Assembly: GCA_016188825.1 (NCBI GenBank)
Contig: JACPHA010000012.1
Location: 1 to 56,680 of the forward strand
Direction: 5' to 3'
DNA: 56,680 nt
Source: Candidatus Pacearchaeota archaeon
GTDB taxonomy: Archaea; Nanobdellota; Nanobdellia; Pacearchaeales; GW2011-AR1
In this document: one piece after another, positions 48,177 to 56,539 of the stretch
Position numbering within the stretch: position 1 is the first letter of the stretch
Layout: each line of letters begins with the position of its first letter
Program-made: the position numbers and the translations under genes
The notes under the pieces: model-generated
Told to the model about the DNA's origin: nothing
The model's input: only the letters and a program-made list of their open reading frames with translations
Database searches by the model: none

Positions 48177-48872
48177 ATGCAAGTCATAGAAAACACAAAA
48201 GAAAAATTAATCCTTCAAATAGAGGGAAATGAACCATTGGCAAACGCCATTCGCAGAAGCATCTCTGAAGTGCCAGTTTTGGCAATAGACGATGTTGAAA
48301 TATTCAAAAACGATTCTGCCCTTTACGACGAGATTATAGCGAATCGTCTTGGCTTGGTTCCTTTAAAAACAGAAAAAGGAATGTCTGAAAAAACAAAAAT
48401 AGAATTTAAATTATTAAAAAAGGGTCCATGCATAGTTTATTCAGGCGATTTAAAAGGCGGTGCAGAAGTTGTTCACGAAAATATACCGATAACAATCCTA
48501 GGAGAAGACCATAAACTAGAATTAATAGCAACTGCGACTTTAGGCAAAGCAGTATCACACGCAAAATATATCCCGGGATTGTGCTTTTACCGCCACGCTC
48601 TTGAAGTAAAATCCTCTCCTCAAATAGATAAAATTATTGAGTCTTCAAAGGGCCTAATAAAACGAAAAAAAGAAAGCTCAAAATGGCTCTGTGACCTAAA
48701 TGACTCTGAAGTCAACGAAATAGAAAAAATAGATAAAGAAGCAGTAAAAGATTCCTCTCAATTAATTTTCGTAATTGAATCTTATGGCAACATGGCAGCA
48801 AAAGAAATTTTGCTTCATTCAATAAAGGCCCTAGAAAATAACTTGGATGATTTTGAAAAGGAGATTAAGTAG
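48177..48872 (+). CDS. rpoD: DNA-directed RNA polymerase subunit D (Rpb3 homologue)
   Basis: A 231-aa assembly subunit pairing with RpoL. Seen: EGNEPLANAIRRSISEVPVL, AIDDVEIFKNDSALYDEIIA, NRLGLVPLKTEKG, and the C-terminal dimer helix IESYGNMAAKEILLHSIKAL. No ferredoxin-like Cys cluster is present, so this is the Fe-S-lacking type. It is the last gene of the operon; a TATA-like TAAAAGTCAAATTTT in the gap before it is weak. Confidence 0.96.
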   Translation: MQVIENTKEKLILQIEGNEPLANAIRRSISEVPVLAIDDVEIFKNDSALYDEIIANRLGLVPLKTEKGMSEKTKIEFKLLKKGPCIVYSGDLKGGAEVVHENIPITILGEDHKLELIATATLGKAVSHAKYIPGLCFYRHALEVKSSPQIDKIIESSKGLIKRKKESSKWLCDLNDSEVNEIEKIDKEAVKDSSQLIFVIESYGNMAAKEILLHSIKALENNLDDFEKEIK

Positions 48873-49006
48873 ATTCATAAATTTAATTAAGGACAAAAAT
48901 TACCTTCGCCAATTATCTAAATTATTTTTTAGATTATAATTAACCGATAGGCATTATTTTTAGTTTAGAAGTGATTGTTATATTAACAGACAGATTTTAC
49001 CTATCT

Positions 49007-49049
49007 ATGGACAATTCGCTTGATTATATCACATTTCTGCGAATTGTCC
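49007..49049. repeat. GGACAATTCGC element, copy 2 (intact hairpin)
   Basis: GGACAATTCGC (49009-49019) and GCGAATTGTCC (49039-49049) form a perfect 11-bp stem with a 19-base loop TTGATTATATCACATTTCT. Copy 1 at 4278 keeps the loop but has lost part of the right arm. It lies eight bases beyond the 3' end of the minus-strand gene at 49057, between convergent genes, so a terminator-like role is possible. Confidence 0.7.
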
Positions 49050-49056
49050 TATATTT

Positions 49057-49881
49057 TCACAAATTTAAATTTTTCTTAAACAGCCACCTCACAAAAAAGT
49101 AAAAGGAAAAAATTTCAAATCCAAAGGGGATATACCCAAGATAACCAAGGGCGGGCATTTCAAAAATTTTCAAAAAATCAGCAAAAGGCACATTATAAAC
49201 CCATTTAACACTTGCCCAATAATTCCAAAATTCCCACAAAAATCCCAATGTCAAAGAAGTTATTGCAATGTTTTTTATAAGTTTGTTTTGTCCAGTGTTT
49301 AAAGCATAAATCAATGATGGTTGTTTATTGTAATAATTAATTGAATCAAAAATTAAAAATAATGAAATCCACTCCAAGGGAAAGAGGTATTTAGGAAGTG
49401 TTAGCATTAATATAAACGAAACAAGGCCAGTTAATAAAATAACGCCAAAACTCTTCTTGCTCAACTTTTTTTCAGGAATGCTTTTTTCTATTTCTGGCTT
49501 AAATAATTGCAAAGTAATAAAAAAAGCGGGAATTACAGTCGAAAAAGAAATAAAAGCAAATAAGTCATCGTATCTCCCGAAGTATTCAGTTCCTATGTAA
49601 TGCCAATTCCCCAATCTTAAATTAATATATTCAAAAATTTTCCAAAACGGAGCAGAAATAACAAACATTCCAACAAGAGACGGAAGATTATTTTTCACAA
49701 AAGATTTTCCTCTGATTTTATAAGTCAAACCATCGACAAATAATATATAGCCAAGCCACACTATCGGAAAATAAATCTTTTCAAATGGCTGAATTTTTAT
49801 AAAAAAATTTAATTCAGTTAATATAATTAGTATTATTCCAATTATTCCATATGCTGAAATTATATATTTTGCTTCACCCAT
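49057..49881 (-). CDS. Polytopic membrane protein (274 aa)
   Basis: Not recognised. About eight membrane segments (ISAYGIIGIILIILTELNFF, IVWLGYILFVDGLTY, ISFSTVIPAFFITLQLF, FGVILLTGLVSFILMLTL and others) with conserved-looking WEFWNYWASVKWVYNVPFAD. The start at 49881 (MGEAKY) is preferred because the palindromic TATA box at 49908 is 30 bases upstream, whereas an ATG at 49902 would be only nine bases from it. Confidence 0.7.
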   Translation of the reverse strand: MGEAKYIISAYGIIGIILIILTELNFFIKIQPFEKIYFPIVWLGYILFVDGLTYKIRGKSFVKNNLPSLVGMFVISAPFWKIFEYINLRLGNWHYIGTEYFGRYDDLFAFISFSTVIPAFFITLQLFKPEIEKSIPEKKLSKKSFGVILLTGLVSFILMLTLPKYLFPLEWISLFLIFDSINYYNKQPSLIYALNTGQNKLIKNIAITSLTLGFLWEFWNYWASVKWVYNVPFADFLKIFEMPALGYLGYIPFGFEIFSFYFFVRWLFKKNLNL

Positions 49882-49907
49882 TTCGCAATCACATAAGACC
49901 ATTACAC

Positions 49908-50007
49908 TTATAAATTATTCTTTCTCTCATTCTTAAGGAGAGGGTTATGCGGTTGCCTCTTTTAGAGGAGGGGTGACTTATCAGGGGAACCCTTGGTTCC
50001 CATATAA
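49908..50007. promoter_or_regulatory. Bidirectional TATA box and structured leader before tRNA-Leu
   Basis: TTATAA (49908-49913) is self-complementary and can serve both the tRNA-Leu side and the minus-strand membrane gene. On the plus side, a 70-base stretch follows with hairpins CCTCT/AGAGG (49956-49968) and GGGAACC/GGTTCCC (49985-50001), the latter enclosed by CTTAT/ATAAG (49977-49981/50004-50008). The last pair includes tRNA base 1. It may be a leader or a small RNA; it matches no riboswitch I recognise. Confidence 0.5.
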
Positions 50008-50091
50008 GCGGGGATGCCAGAGCGGTCAAATGGGCGACGTTAAGGCCGTCGTAGCTTAGTGCTTACCTAGGTTCGAATCCTAGTCCCCGCA
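50008..50091 (+). tRNA. tRNA-Leu (anticodon reads AAG, or TAA if shifted)
   Basis: Acceptor GCGGGGA/TCCCCGC, T arm CTAGG-TTCGAAT-CCTAG, and a class II variable arm of about 15 bases (TAGC...GCTTA) identify a leucine tRNA. The perfect anticodon stem CGACG/CGTCG gives loop TTAAGGC and anticodon AAG. Archaea lack A34-to-inosine modification and rarely use A34. Sliding the loop one base gives TAA but breaks a base pair. The discriminator is A and no CCA is encoded. Confidence 0.85.
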
Positions 50092-50175
50092 TTTAGTCAC
50101 CACATTTAGGGATTCTTCGAATCCTTTCAATTTTAGTTCTTTCGACTCATAGAAACTTTTCTCTAAATAATAGAT

Positions 50176-50306
50176 TGTTAATAATAACCATTATAACTAT
50201 AATAAATAAGGTTTTTAGGAATTAATTAATGTCTGACAATTATATGCAATCTAAATTTTCTGTTTTAATGTTTTTGATTAGTGCTGAAACGCCTCAATCG
50301 CCTAAT
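50176..50306 (+). mobile_element. MITE-like element, internally deleted copy
   Basis: Aligned with the reverse complement of 41064-41262: TAATAATAACCATTATAACT, GGTTTTTAG, AATTAATTAATGTCTGACAA, then after a 35-base deletion TGTTTTAATGTTTTTGATTA and GCCTCAATCGCCTAAT. The TTGGTGATT end is missing or replaced. It lies between tRNA-Leu and the 71-aa gene. The remaining bases of the gap (50092-50175) show no gene. Confidence 0.75.
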
Positions 50307-50319
50307 AATAAAATAAAAT

Positions 50320-50535
50320 TTACATGCAATGTGGACAATATGGCTTTATCAGTTTCACAACTCCAAAAACCACAAACAGCCAAGCTACCAATGTCCACCA
50401 GTCAGCAAATGTCCAATATACATTTATAAGAAATATTATCCCAATTATAAGCCACATTCCTGCATGGCATTTTGGGCACGCCCCGTGGCAGCAAGCTCCG
50501 CAAACATGCTCGTCCATTTTCATACTTTTTTTCAT
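50320..50535 (-). CDS. Small Cys/His-rich membrane protein (71 aa)
   Basis: Not recognised. The N-terminal region MDEHVCGACCHGACPKCHAG has five Cys and three His in about 20 residues. Two membrane segments follow (MWLIIGIIFLINVYWTF and LVAWLFVVFGVVKLI), and the C-terminus ends PYCPHCM with another CxxC. Both ends could bind a metal on the same side of the membrane. It starts 18 bases after the stop of the giant Cys-rich gene, suggesting one operon. Confidence 0.75.
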   Translation of the reverse strand: MKKSMKMDEHVCGACCHGACPKCHAGMWLIIGIIFLINVYWTFADWWTLVAWLFVVFGVVKLIKPYCPHCM

Positions 50536-50553
50536 TTCTTTCCCCCTTCAATT

Positions 50554-53500
50554 CTAATACTCTCTATTCCTTATTCTGTTTATACCAATCAACAGTCCGA
50601 TTATCCCTGCAATAATTACCAACCCCATAATGCTCCAGAATATTATTTTTTCTGTATTGCTTTTTTCCCTCGGTTGCTCTTGTGTTGTTGGTATTGGTTG
50701 CTGTGGCTGTTCTGCAGGTGTTGGAGTCTCTTCACTTGGTATTGTTGTCTTTGGTGCATTAACTATTCCACCTCCTCCTCCCCCGCTAGTTCCACCACCA
50801 CCACTTGGCCCAGTGTCTCCTCCACCGCCAGTTGTTGTTCTGTATGTGGAGAATTCACAATATGGAAGTCTCCAGACACAATTTGTTGAATTTAGCAAAG
50901 TTGCCTCGCTTGTCCTGTCAACACAATTTGCTCCACTATCATCACAATGGAACAAACTGCTACACGAACTTGAAGTTATCTTAATCCTGCATTCTTCAGG
51001 ATGCAAATTATTTACTATCTTGTCTCTTGTTTCAGATGTAAACCCAACAACTCCTCCGCTAGATATAAAATCTCCAGAATCATCAACATCTCTGACTTTA
51101 TCGTTCAATGCACTCTTTGTTAATGAAGCATTAATAAACTCAAAATATGTGGTGTTGTCATCTTTGGCTAATTTTATATTTACTCTCCTTCCAACTGCGT
51201 AGTTTGTCTTCAATCCTGAATTTGGCCCGCACACTTGTCCCTGGACATGATCAGTGTAAGTTCCATCTCTGTTTGTGTCATATGAAACAGTCCATCCGCT
51301 TGGTGCTTTTATTCTTGTCACAAAATTGCAGAATCCGCATTTGCTCTTAGGAGCAGTTGTAAATGCGCTACACTTGCTTGTCGCACACTTTCCGCCACTG
51401 TCACAAACTTTCAGCTTGTAATAATACTTAGTGTCATTTTGTAAGTTATAGCTTAATGAATTAGCACCGTTATAAATCTCTCCAGCGTGCCAGAATTTAT
51501 GTGCTCTAATTGTATTGTTTTTCAAAACTCCAACATCATAGATTGTTGTGTTTAATGTGTTGCATCTTGAATCATTTCCATAAAACTCAAGTGTTCCGTT
51601 TGTCGGCTTGCTTGTGTCATACAATATTAATGCACTATCCGTATATTCTTCTATCTTAACTCCGGTTACTTGTGGCATGCTTGTGTCATTGTATCCTGCT
51701 GAATTAACTCCTTTTGCTGTGCACTTAGGAGAATACTGACAATCCCAATCATTGCAATCGCTGTTTCCGTCATTATCATCATCAATCGTGTTAAAGCAAT
51801 CTTCGAATTTGGTAAATCCATGTCTTAAAATATCCTCGAACTTAGCGCTGTCTGCCCCAAATTCAAAAGCGCTCATTATTTCAAAATCAATTGCTCCGGG
51901 TGTTGCATATCCAGGGCCGGCAGTATCACTCGGTGTTGTAACATTTCCTGTGTTTCCAACTGTTGCAACATAAACTCTTATGTCTTTTGTTGAATCATAA
52001 AGCGTTGGGAATCTTGTCAATTCTCCTTTTTCAACACCAATCATCGGTCCGCCAATATCAGAGCACATTATTTTCTTCCACGCGCTTGTCTTAATATCAC
52101 TCAATTTCCATTTGCTGTTTTCACAAATATAAGATGTAAATGATTCGGTTGTCTTGCTTGCATTGGAATTCCATGTTGATTCGTATCTAAATTTAAATTC
52201 ATATCCGGTTGCAGAAGCATTGATTTCCAAAGCGCAACCCCCCTTAGGCGACCCATCTGTATCAAGATAGACAATCAAGTTTACAGTTTCATTTCCTGCT
52301 CCAATTATATCTGCTGCCCCGGGTGTCAGAAAAGTATATCCGCTTATTTTTTCTTTGTTGCACACAGAAGCATTAGTAAAGTCATAGACCTTTGCTCCGA
52401 ATCCGTAAGCATTGCCCATATCTTTCATTCCAAATCCGCAAATATCAACAGAGCTTTTAATACCGCTCTCCGGGCAACTATCAAATCCTAGAGGGGTAGG
52501 CTGTCCCGTCTCCATGCCATTAAATACTTCATTCATTCCGGCAGGATTGCACCAGCCGGTTGTCCATCTGCAAATGCTGTCTTGTGCAGCACTGCAAGCG
52601 CTTTGTGTTTTCTGTGAGAAGCAAGTTGGCTCGCATCCATATGTGGTTGCATTGCAATAAGCGTTTGTATTGCATAATGTAGCATTATTTACTAAAGTCG
52701 TGTTGCTCCAGCATTGGTCTGCCAAATTCATGCAGAATCCTTGTCCGTTTGGATTCCACCAACAACCGTTTGTTGCATTGCATCCTCCAGCTACTGAAGT
52801 ATACTGCCAGCAGTCTTTAACCCAATTAACTTCACACCCTGGATTGAAATTATCAGTCCAACCACATGTTATGTTAATTGCGTTTTTATCCGTGCATAAT
52901 GTTTTGTTGCCATCATATTTATAGCATTCTGCTCCAAATGATCCTCCACCCCCAGATCCTCCACTAGAGAAACCATCTTTAGGCGCGCACCATCCAGGAT
53001 TTCTCCACTTGCATCCTGTTGTTGTCTGGCAGTTTGTCTGGTTATTATAATTTGTTGTGTTAGAGCAAGCAGCCATTTGCGTTTCTTCACACCATCCAGA
53101 ATCTGCTTTCCATAAACATCCTGTAACCGATGTGCAAGCACTTTGACTATCATGTAAAGTTTGGTTAGAGCATGCAGGTCTACAACTATTCATAAAACTA
53201 TCCCACGAGCATTTTGGAGACAAGCTGTTACAAGAACTCTGGCTAAATACTTGCCAGCATTCATCCATTTTATTCCCGCACCATCCGTTTCCTCCTCCAG
53301 AACTATTAAACCACAAACAATTATTTCCAGCAGCGCTGTTACAGCTATTTGAACTTGTGTAATTCCAGCAATTTCCACTCCAGTTTATCTCGCAAAATGC
53401 ATGACTATATTGATCTATTCTCCAAGAGCATCCACTTGTTATTTCACAGCCCGATTTATCGGTATTATACTGCCAACAGTTTTTAGGAGCAAAATCTTTA

Positions 53501-56463
53501 TGGTCGCACCATCCTCCCTGAGTTTTGCACCAATCTGTTCCAGCACCGTCACCACCGCACCAAGTGTCATTTGTCCATCTACAATCTACAGTGCAAGCAC
53601 TTTGATTCTTTCCCATACAAGTTTCAGCTATCTTCCAATCTTGCTCGCACCATCCACTTCCTCCTCCAGAACTAAAAGTTCCATTCTGCCATTCACAATT
53701 TTGATTGGTTGTTTTATAATATTGATAGGTAACATTTGTTAAGTTGCCTGCTCCGCCTCCGGAAACCATAAATGTGTTATTTGTAAAGTTAATTGTTTGT
53801 GAATTATAATTTACACTAAAGTTCCCCGCCAAAGATGTCCCTGAAGTGTTTTTAATTACCACAGAGCCAACAACCCAGCCGCCCTCAAGATTTGCTAACC
53901 CAAATGTATAACTTTCATTAATATTGTTTCCTGCTAATCTTGCCACTGAGATATTTAAGGTTTCATTAACACTCGTCGCTCCAAGACATGAAGGTTGATC
54001 ACCATCATATTTCCAGCACTGGCTTCCCTTGAAGTCGCACCAGCTTCCCCATTTATCAGAAAACCATTCGCATTTATTATTTATGCAAGTTGTGTTGTCT
54101 GTCCAGCTAAAACAATTTCCCGAAACAAAACCACAGAATGAATCTGAATAACATCCTGGATCAGCACAATCAGTCAATGCATCGTTATCATCGTCAACAG
54201 CATTCCAGCATATTTCAACATCTCCGGCTATATTTGCCACACAACTTCCATCATTACCAGAACCCTGCCATTTACAACTTCCACTTGTGTTAGTAAGATC
54301 TGCCCTGCCGTCGTTTGCGCATTCTGCTTGTGTAGCACATCTATCACATGCGTCTCTGCAAGTCTTTGTTTCTTTATCCACACAATACCCCCCAGTTATT
54401 GTTCTGTTATCAGTAATCCACTTGCAGTAGGTGCTATAATCGTTACAATAATCTTTCGGAGTTCTTGTTCCGTTTGCTCCCTTTGGATCTCCCTTAAATG
54501 AGCATCCTCCGCAATTTGTTGCACTGCATTCTTCAGCAACCCCTTTCTTGAACTGCTCTTTTGAGTTGCAGAAACCCAGCCCATTCGGCGCATTGCTGTT
54601 AATTTCAAACTCGCAAATTCCTAATGTAGAATCTAAGCAAGCCTGTTTAGCATCGGCAGTTGTATTATGCTTTGTTCCATCTAACTTAAACTCGCAAGCA
54701 AAACAAGCCTTGTTGCAGTTTCTCTCTTCATCAAATTTATACTCGCATCTTCCAGTCGGCACAGAAACATTTCCTTCACAATAATTCTCTGTAACCCATC
54801 TTCCGCCAACTGCTTCGCATGTTTGCCTGTTCTCTATTGTGATTAAATTCTGTGTCCTATTTCCCCAGATATCCGATGTTTTTACAGTGCATTTTGCCGG
54901 CGTTGTAGAATTATCCCATTTGCAAGGCCAATACCATGGACTTCCAGCCAATTGCTCACAGCTTGTTTTTAATGTTGCCTCTTCACATGACTTTTCTCCA
55001 TTCGGCGTTTTATCAAGATCTGTCCAACATGAGCTAGTTGCCCTGTTTTCCTTGCATGTCCCATTCTGCCATGTGCAACAAGTTGATAAAACAGATATAT
55101 CGTTGCATAAGCTAGATTCATTAATATAAGTGCATTTTATTCCGTCAGTTGTGATATTTGTTCCGTAATTGTTTCCTAATTCATCGCATGCAGCGCTTGA
55201 ACTTGTATAATTGCATCCTAAAAGATTATTGCAATGGGTGCTGTTCAAGTCAAATATATAGCATCCAGGATTCCAATCATTTGTTATGCTTCCATTTACT
55301 CCTCCACCTATGGTAGTCCAGTTTGGCTCTGTGCACTTTCCTCCCGCACTTACGTTATTTATATTATTATACTGCCACCAGCAATAAAATGTGTCATAAC
55401 AGTTTCTTTCAGTTGTTATATTTGCACAGGTTGTTGTTGAAATATCTTTATAACACCACCCGTTTGTTAAGTTCCCAGAAGGATTTCCGCTCCAAATACA
55501 AGCCAAGCTATATTGATTATTTACGCATTTGCTTTGGTTTCCCCCCTTAATAGAATCAAATGTCCAGCAATTAACCTCCTCACACCAACCCCCAGAAGTA
55601 TAGTTTGTCCATGTGCATGTTGCCTTGTTTGTGCATGTTGCCTGTGTTGTAAACTCCCAGCAAGACGCAGTGTTACAATATCCATTATTCCACGTGCAGT
55701 CTAAACTATGTGTTGTGTTTGCGTCTGTGCATCCTGTTTGGTTGCCATCAAAGCTGTAGCATCCTATTTCCTGACAATATCCGGAACTTCCAGAACTCTG
55801 CCATTTACAATATTTATTGTTATTACATGCGGTTTGATTAGGATAAAGTATCGTGTCTCCACAACTGCTTGTCGTGCAATAATTCCCGCTGCTAGACCAT
55901 GTGCAATTTTTTCCATTCCAAGGATCTTTCGCTGCGCTGCATGTAGCAGAGGCATTATAATTCCAGCACCCTTTGTCCTGGCATTGCCCCCAGGCGCATC
56001 CTGTTGTGTTTTGACAAGTTGCTTGACTATTAATGTTCCAGCAATCCACTCCGCCCCCGCCCCCCAGACTATAACATGAGCCGCTAAATGAGCACGACCT
56101 TCCAGCAGAATTATTTACACAAGCATTTTCTCCTTTCCCAGAAAAACTCCAGCAACTTAATTGCTCGCATGTGTTGTAAGTGCTTCCTCCTTGCCATGTG
56201 CAATTTTTTCCAGTTATTGAAGTTGTAGTGCAGGCATTTTGACTAGTCAAACTCCAACAGTTTAATTCTTCACACCAACTTCCCCAATTATCGCTTTTCC
56301 ATTTGCATGCACTAACACCGGAGCAAGTTGCATTTGTTGTGTACTGCCAGCAGTCGGCACCAGGCGCAGAAGCAAAATTTAATGAAAATAAGACAGAAAA
56401 AACTAAAATTAGCGACGCCAAAACAAAAAAGTTCTTTTTACTAATAATATTTTCGTCGTCCAT
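50554..56463 (-). CDS. Giant Cys/Trp-rich secreted repeat protein (about 1969 aa)
   Basis: A signal peptide (FFVLASLILVFSVLFSLNFA) leads to dozens of short units of about 35-45 residues, each of the form CW-x(4-6)-[TQ]-x2-C-x(4-6)-C-x-W-x(6-12)-WCE, for example DCWQYTTNATC, CKWKSDNWGSWCEE. Two inserts resemble calcium-binding CxNxxDDDNDxxxDCxDxxC motifs (EICWNAVDDDNDALTDC; EDCFNTIDDDNDGNSDC). A fibronectin-like region (about 1700-1800), a Pro/Gly-rich stalk and a C-terminal membrane segment (IIFWSIMGLVIIAGIIGLLI) end it. The ATG at 56463 follows GGTGAT; an in-frame ATG lies seven codons upstream. A disulfide-rich, glycosylated surface protein. Confidence 0.75.
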   Translation of the reverse strand: MDDENIISKKNFFVLASLILVFSVLFSLNFASAPGADCWQYTTNATCSGVSACKWKSDNWGSWCEELNCWSLTSQNACTTTSITGKNCTWQGGSTYNTCEQLSCWSFSGKGENACVNNSAGRSCSFSGSCYSLGGGGGVDCWNINSQATCQNTTGCAWGQCQDKGCWNYNASATCSAAKDPWNGKNCTWSSSGNYCTTSSCGDTILYPNQTACNNNKYCKWQSSGSSGYCQEIGCYSFDGNQTGCTDANTTHSLDCTWNNGYCNTASCWEFTTQATCTNKATCTWTNYTSGGWCEEVNCWTFDSIKGGNQSKCVNNQYSLACIWSGNPSGNLTNGWCYKDISTTTCANITTERNCYDTFYCWWQYNNINNVSAGGKCTEPNWTTIGGGVNGSITNDWNPGCYIFDLNSTHCNNLLGCNYTSSSAACDELGNNYGTNITTDGIKCTYINESSLCNDISVLSTCCTWQNGTCKENRATSSCWTDLDKTPNGEKSCEEATLKTSCEQLAGSPWYWPCKWDNSTTPAKCTVKTSDIWGNRTQNLITIENRQTCEAVGGRWVTENYCEGNVSVPTGRCEYKFDEERNCNKACFACEFKLDGTKHNTTADAKQACLDSTLGICEFEINSNAPNGLGFCNSKEQFKKGVAEECSATNCGGCSFKGDPKGANGTRTPKDYCNDYSTYCKWITDNRTITGGYCVDKETKTCRDACDRCATQAECANDGRADLTNTSGSCKWQGSGNDGSCVANIAGDVEICWNAVDDDNDALTDCADPGCYSDSFCGFVSGNCFSWTDNTTCINNKCEWFSDKWGSWCDFKGSQCWKYDGDQPSCLGATSVNETLNISVARLAGNNINESYTFGLANLEGGWVVGSVVIKNTSGTSLAGNFSVNYNSQTINFTNNTFMVSGGGAGNLTNVTYQYYKTTNQNCEWQNGTFSSGGGSGWCEQDWKIAETCMGKNQSACTVDCRWTNDTWCGGDGAGTDWCKTQGGWCDHKDFAPKNCWQYNTDKSGCEITSGCSWRIDQYSHAFCEINWSGNCWNYTSSNSCNSAAGNNCLWFNSSGGGNGWCGNKMDECWQVFSQSSCNSLSPKCSWDSFMNSCRPACSNQTLHDSQSACTSVTGCLWKADSGWCEETQMAACSNTTNYNNQTNCQTTTGCKWRNPGWCAPKDGFSSGGSGGGGSFGAECYKYDGNKTLCTDKNAINITCGWTDNFNPGCEVNWVKDCWQYTSVAGGCNATNGCWWNPNGQGFCMNLADQCWSNTTLVNNATLCNTNAYCNATTYGCEPTCFSQKTQSACSAAQDSICRWTTGWCNPAGMNEVFNGMETGQPTPLGFDSCPESGIKSSVDICGFGMKDMGNAYGFGAKVYDFTNASVCNKEKISGYTFLTPGAADIIGAGNETVNLIVYLDTDGSPKGGCALEINASATGYEFKFRYESTWNSNASKTTESFTSYICENSKWKLSDIKTSAWKKIMCSDIGGPMIGVEKGELTRFPTLYDSTKDIRVYVATVGNTGNVTTPSDTAGPGYATPGAIDFEIMSAFEFGADSAKFEDILRHGFTKFEDCFNTIDDDNDGNSDCNDWDCQYSPKCTAKGVNSAGYNDTSMPQVTGVKIEEYTDSALILYDTSKPTNGTLEFYGNDSRCNTLNTTIYDVGVLKNNTIRAHKFWHAGEIYNGANSLSYNLQNDTKYYYKLKVCDSGGKCATSKCSAFTTAPKSKCGFCNFVTRIKAPSGWTVSYDTNRDGTYTDHVQGQVCGPNSGLKTNYAVGRRVNIKLAKDDNTTYFEFINASLTKSALNDKVRDVDDSGDFISSGGVVGFTSETRDKIVNNLHPEECRIKITSSSCSSLFHCDDSGANCVDRTSEATLLNSTNCVWRLPYCEFSTYRTTTGGGGDTGPSGGGGTSGGGGGGIVNAPKTTIPSEETPTPAEQPQQPIPTTQEQPREKSNTEKIIFWSIMGLVIIAGIIGLLIGINRIRNREY

Positions 56464-56539
56464 TATCACCACTTTTTTAAACAAATTTACATGGTTAACA
56501 ATTTCTTTTTATTTATAAATCTTGTGGTTTAAATAATGC

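Noticed and set aside
49938-50007. Fluoride or other known riboswitch before tRNA-Leu
   Set aside because: Conserved bases of the fluoride motif are missing and no downstream coding gene is controlled.
50630-51202. 190-aa frame antisense to the end of the giant Cys-rich gene
   Set aside because: It mirrors the Gly/Pro stalk in reverse. The sense frame is continuous over 5.9 kb with clear repeats.
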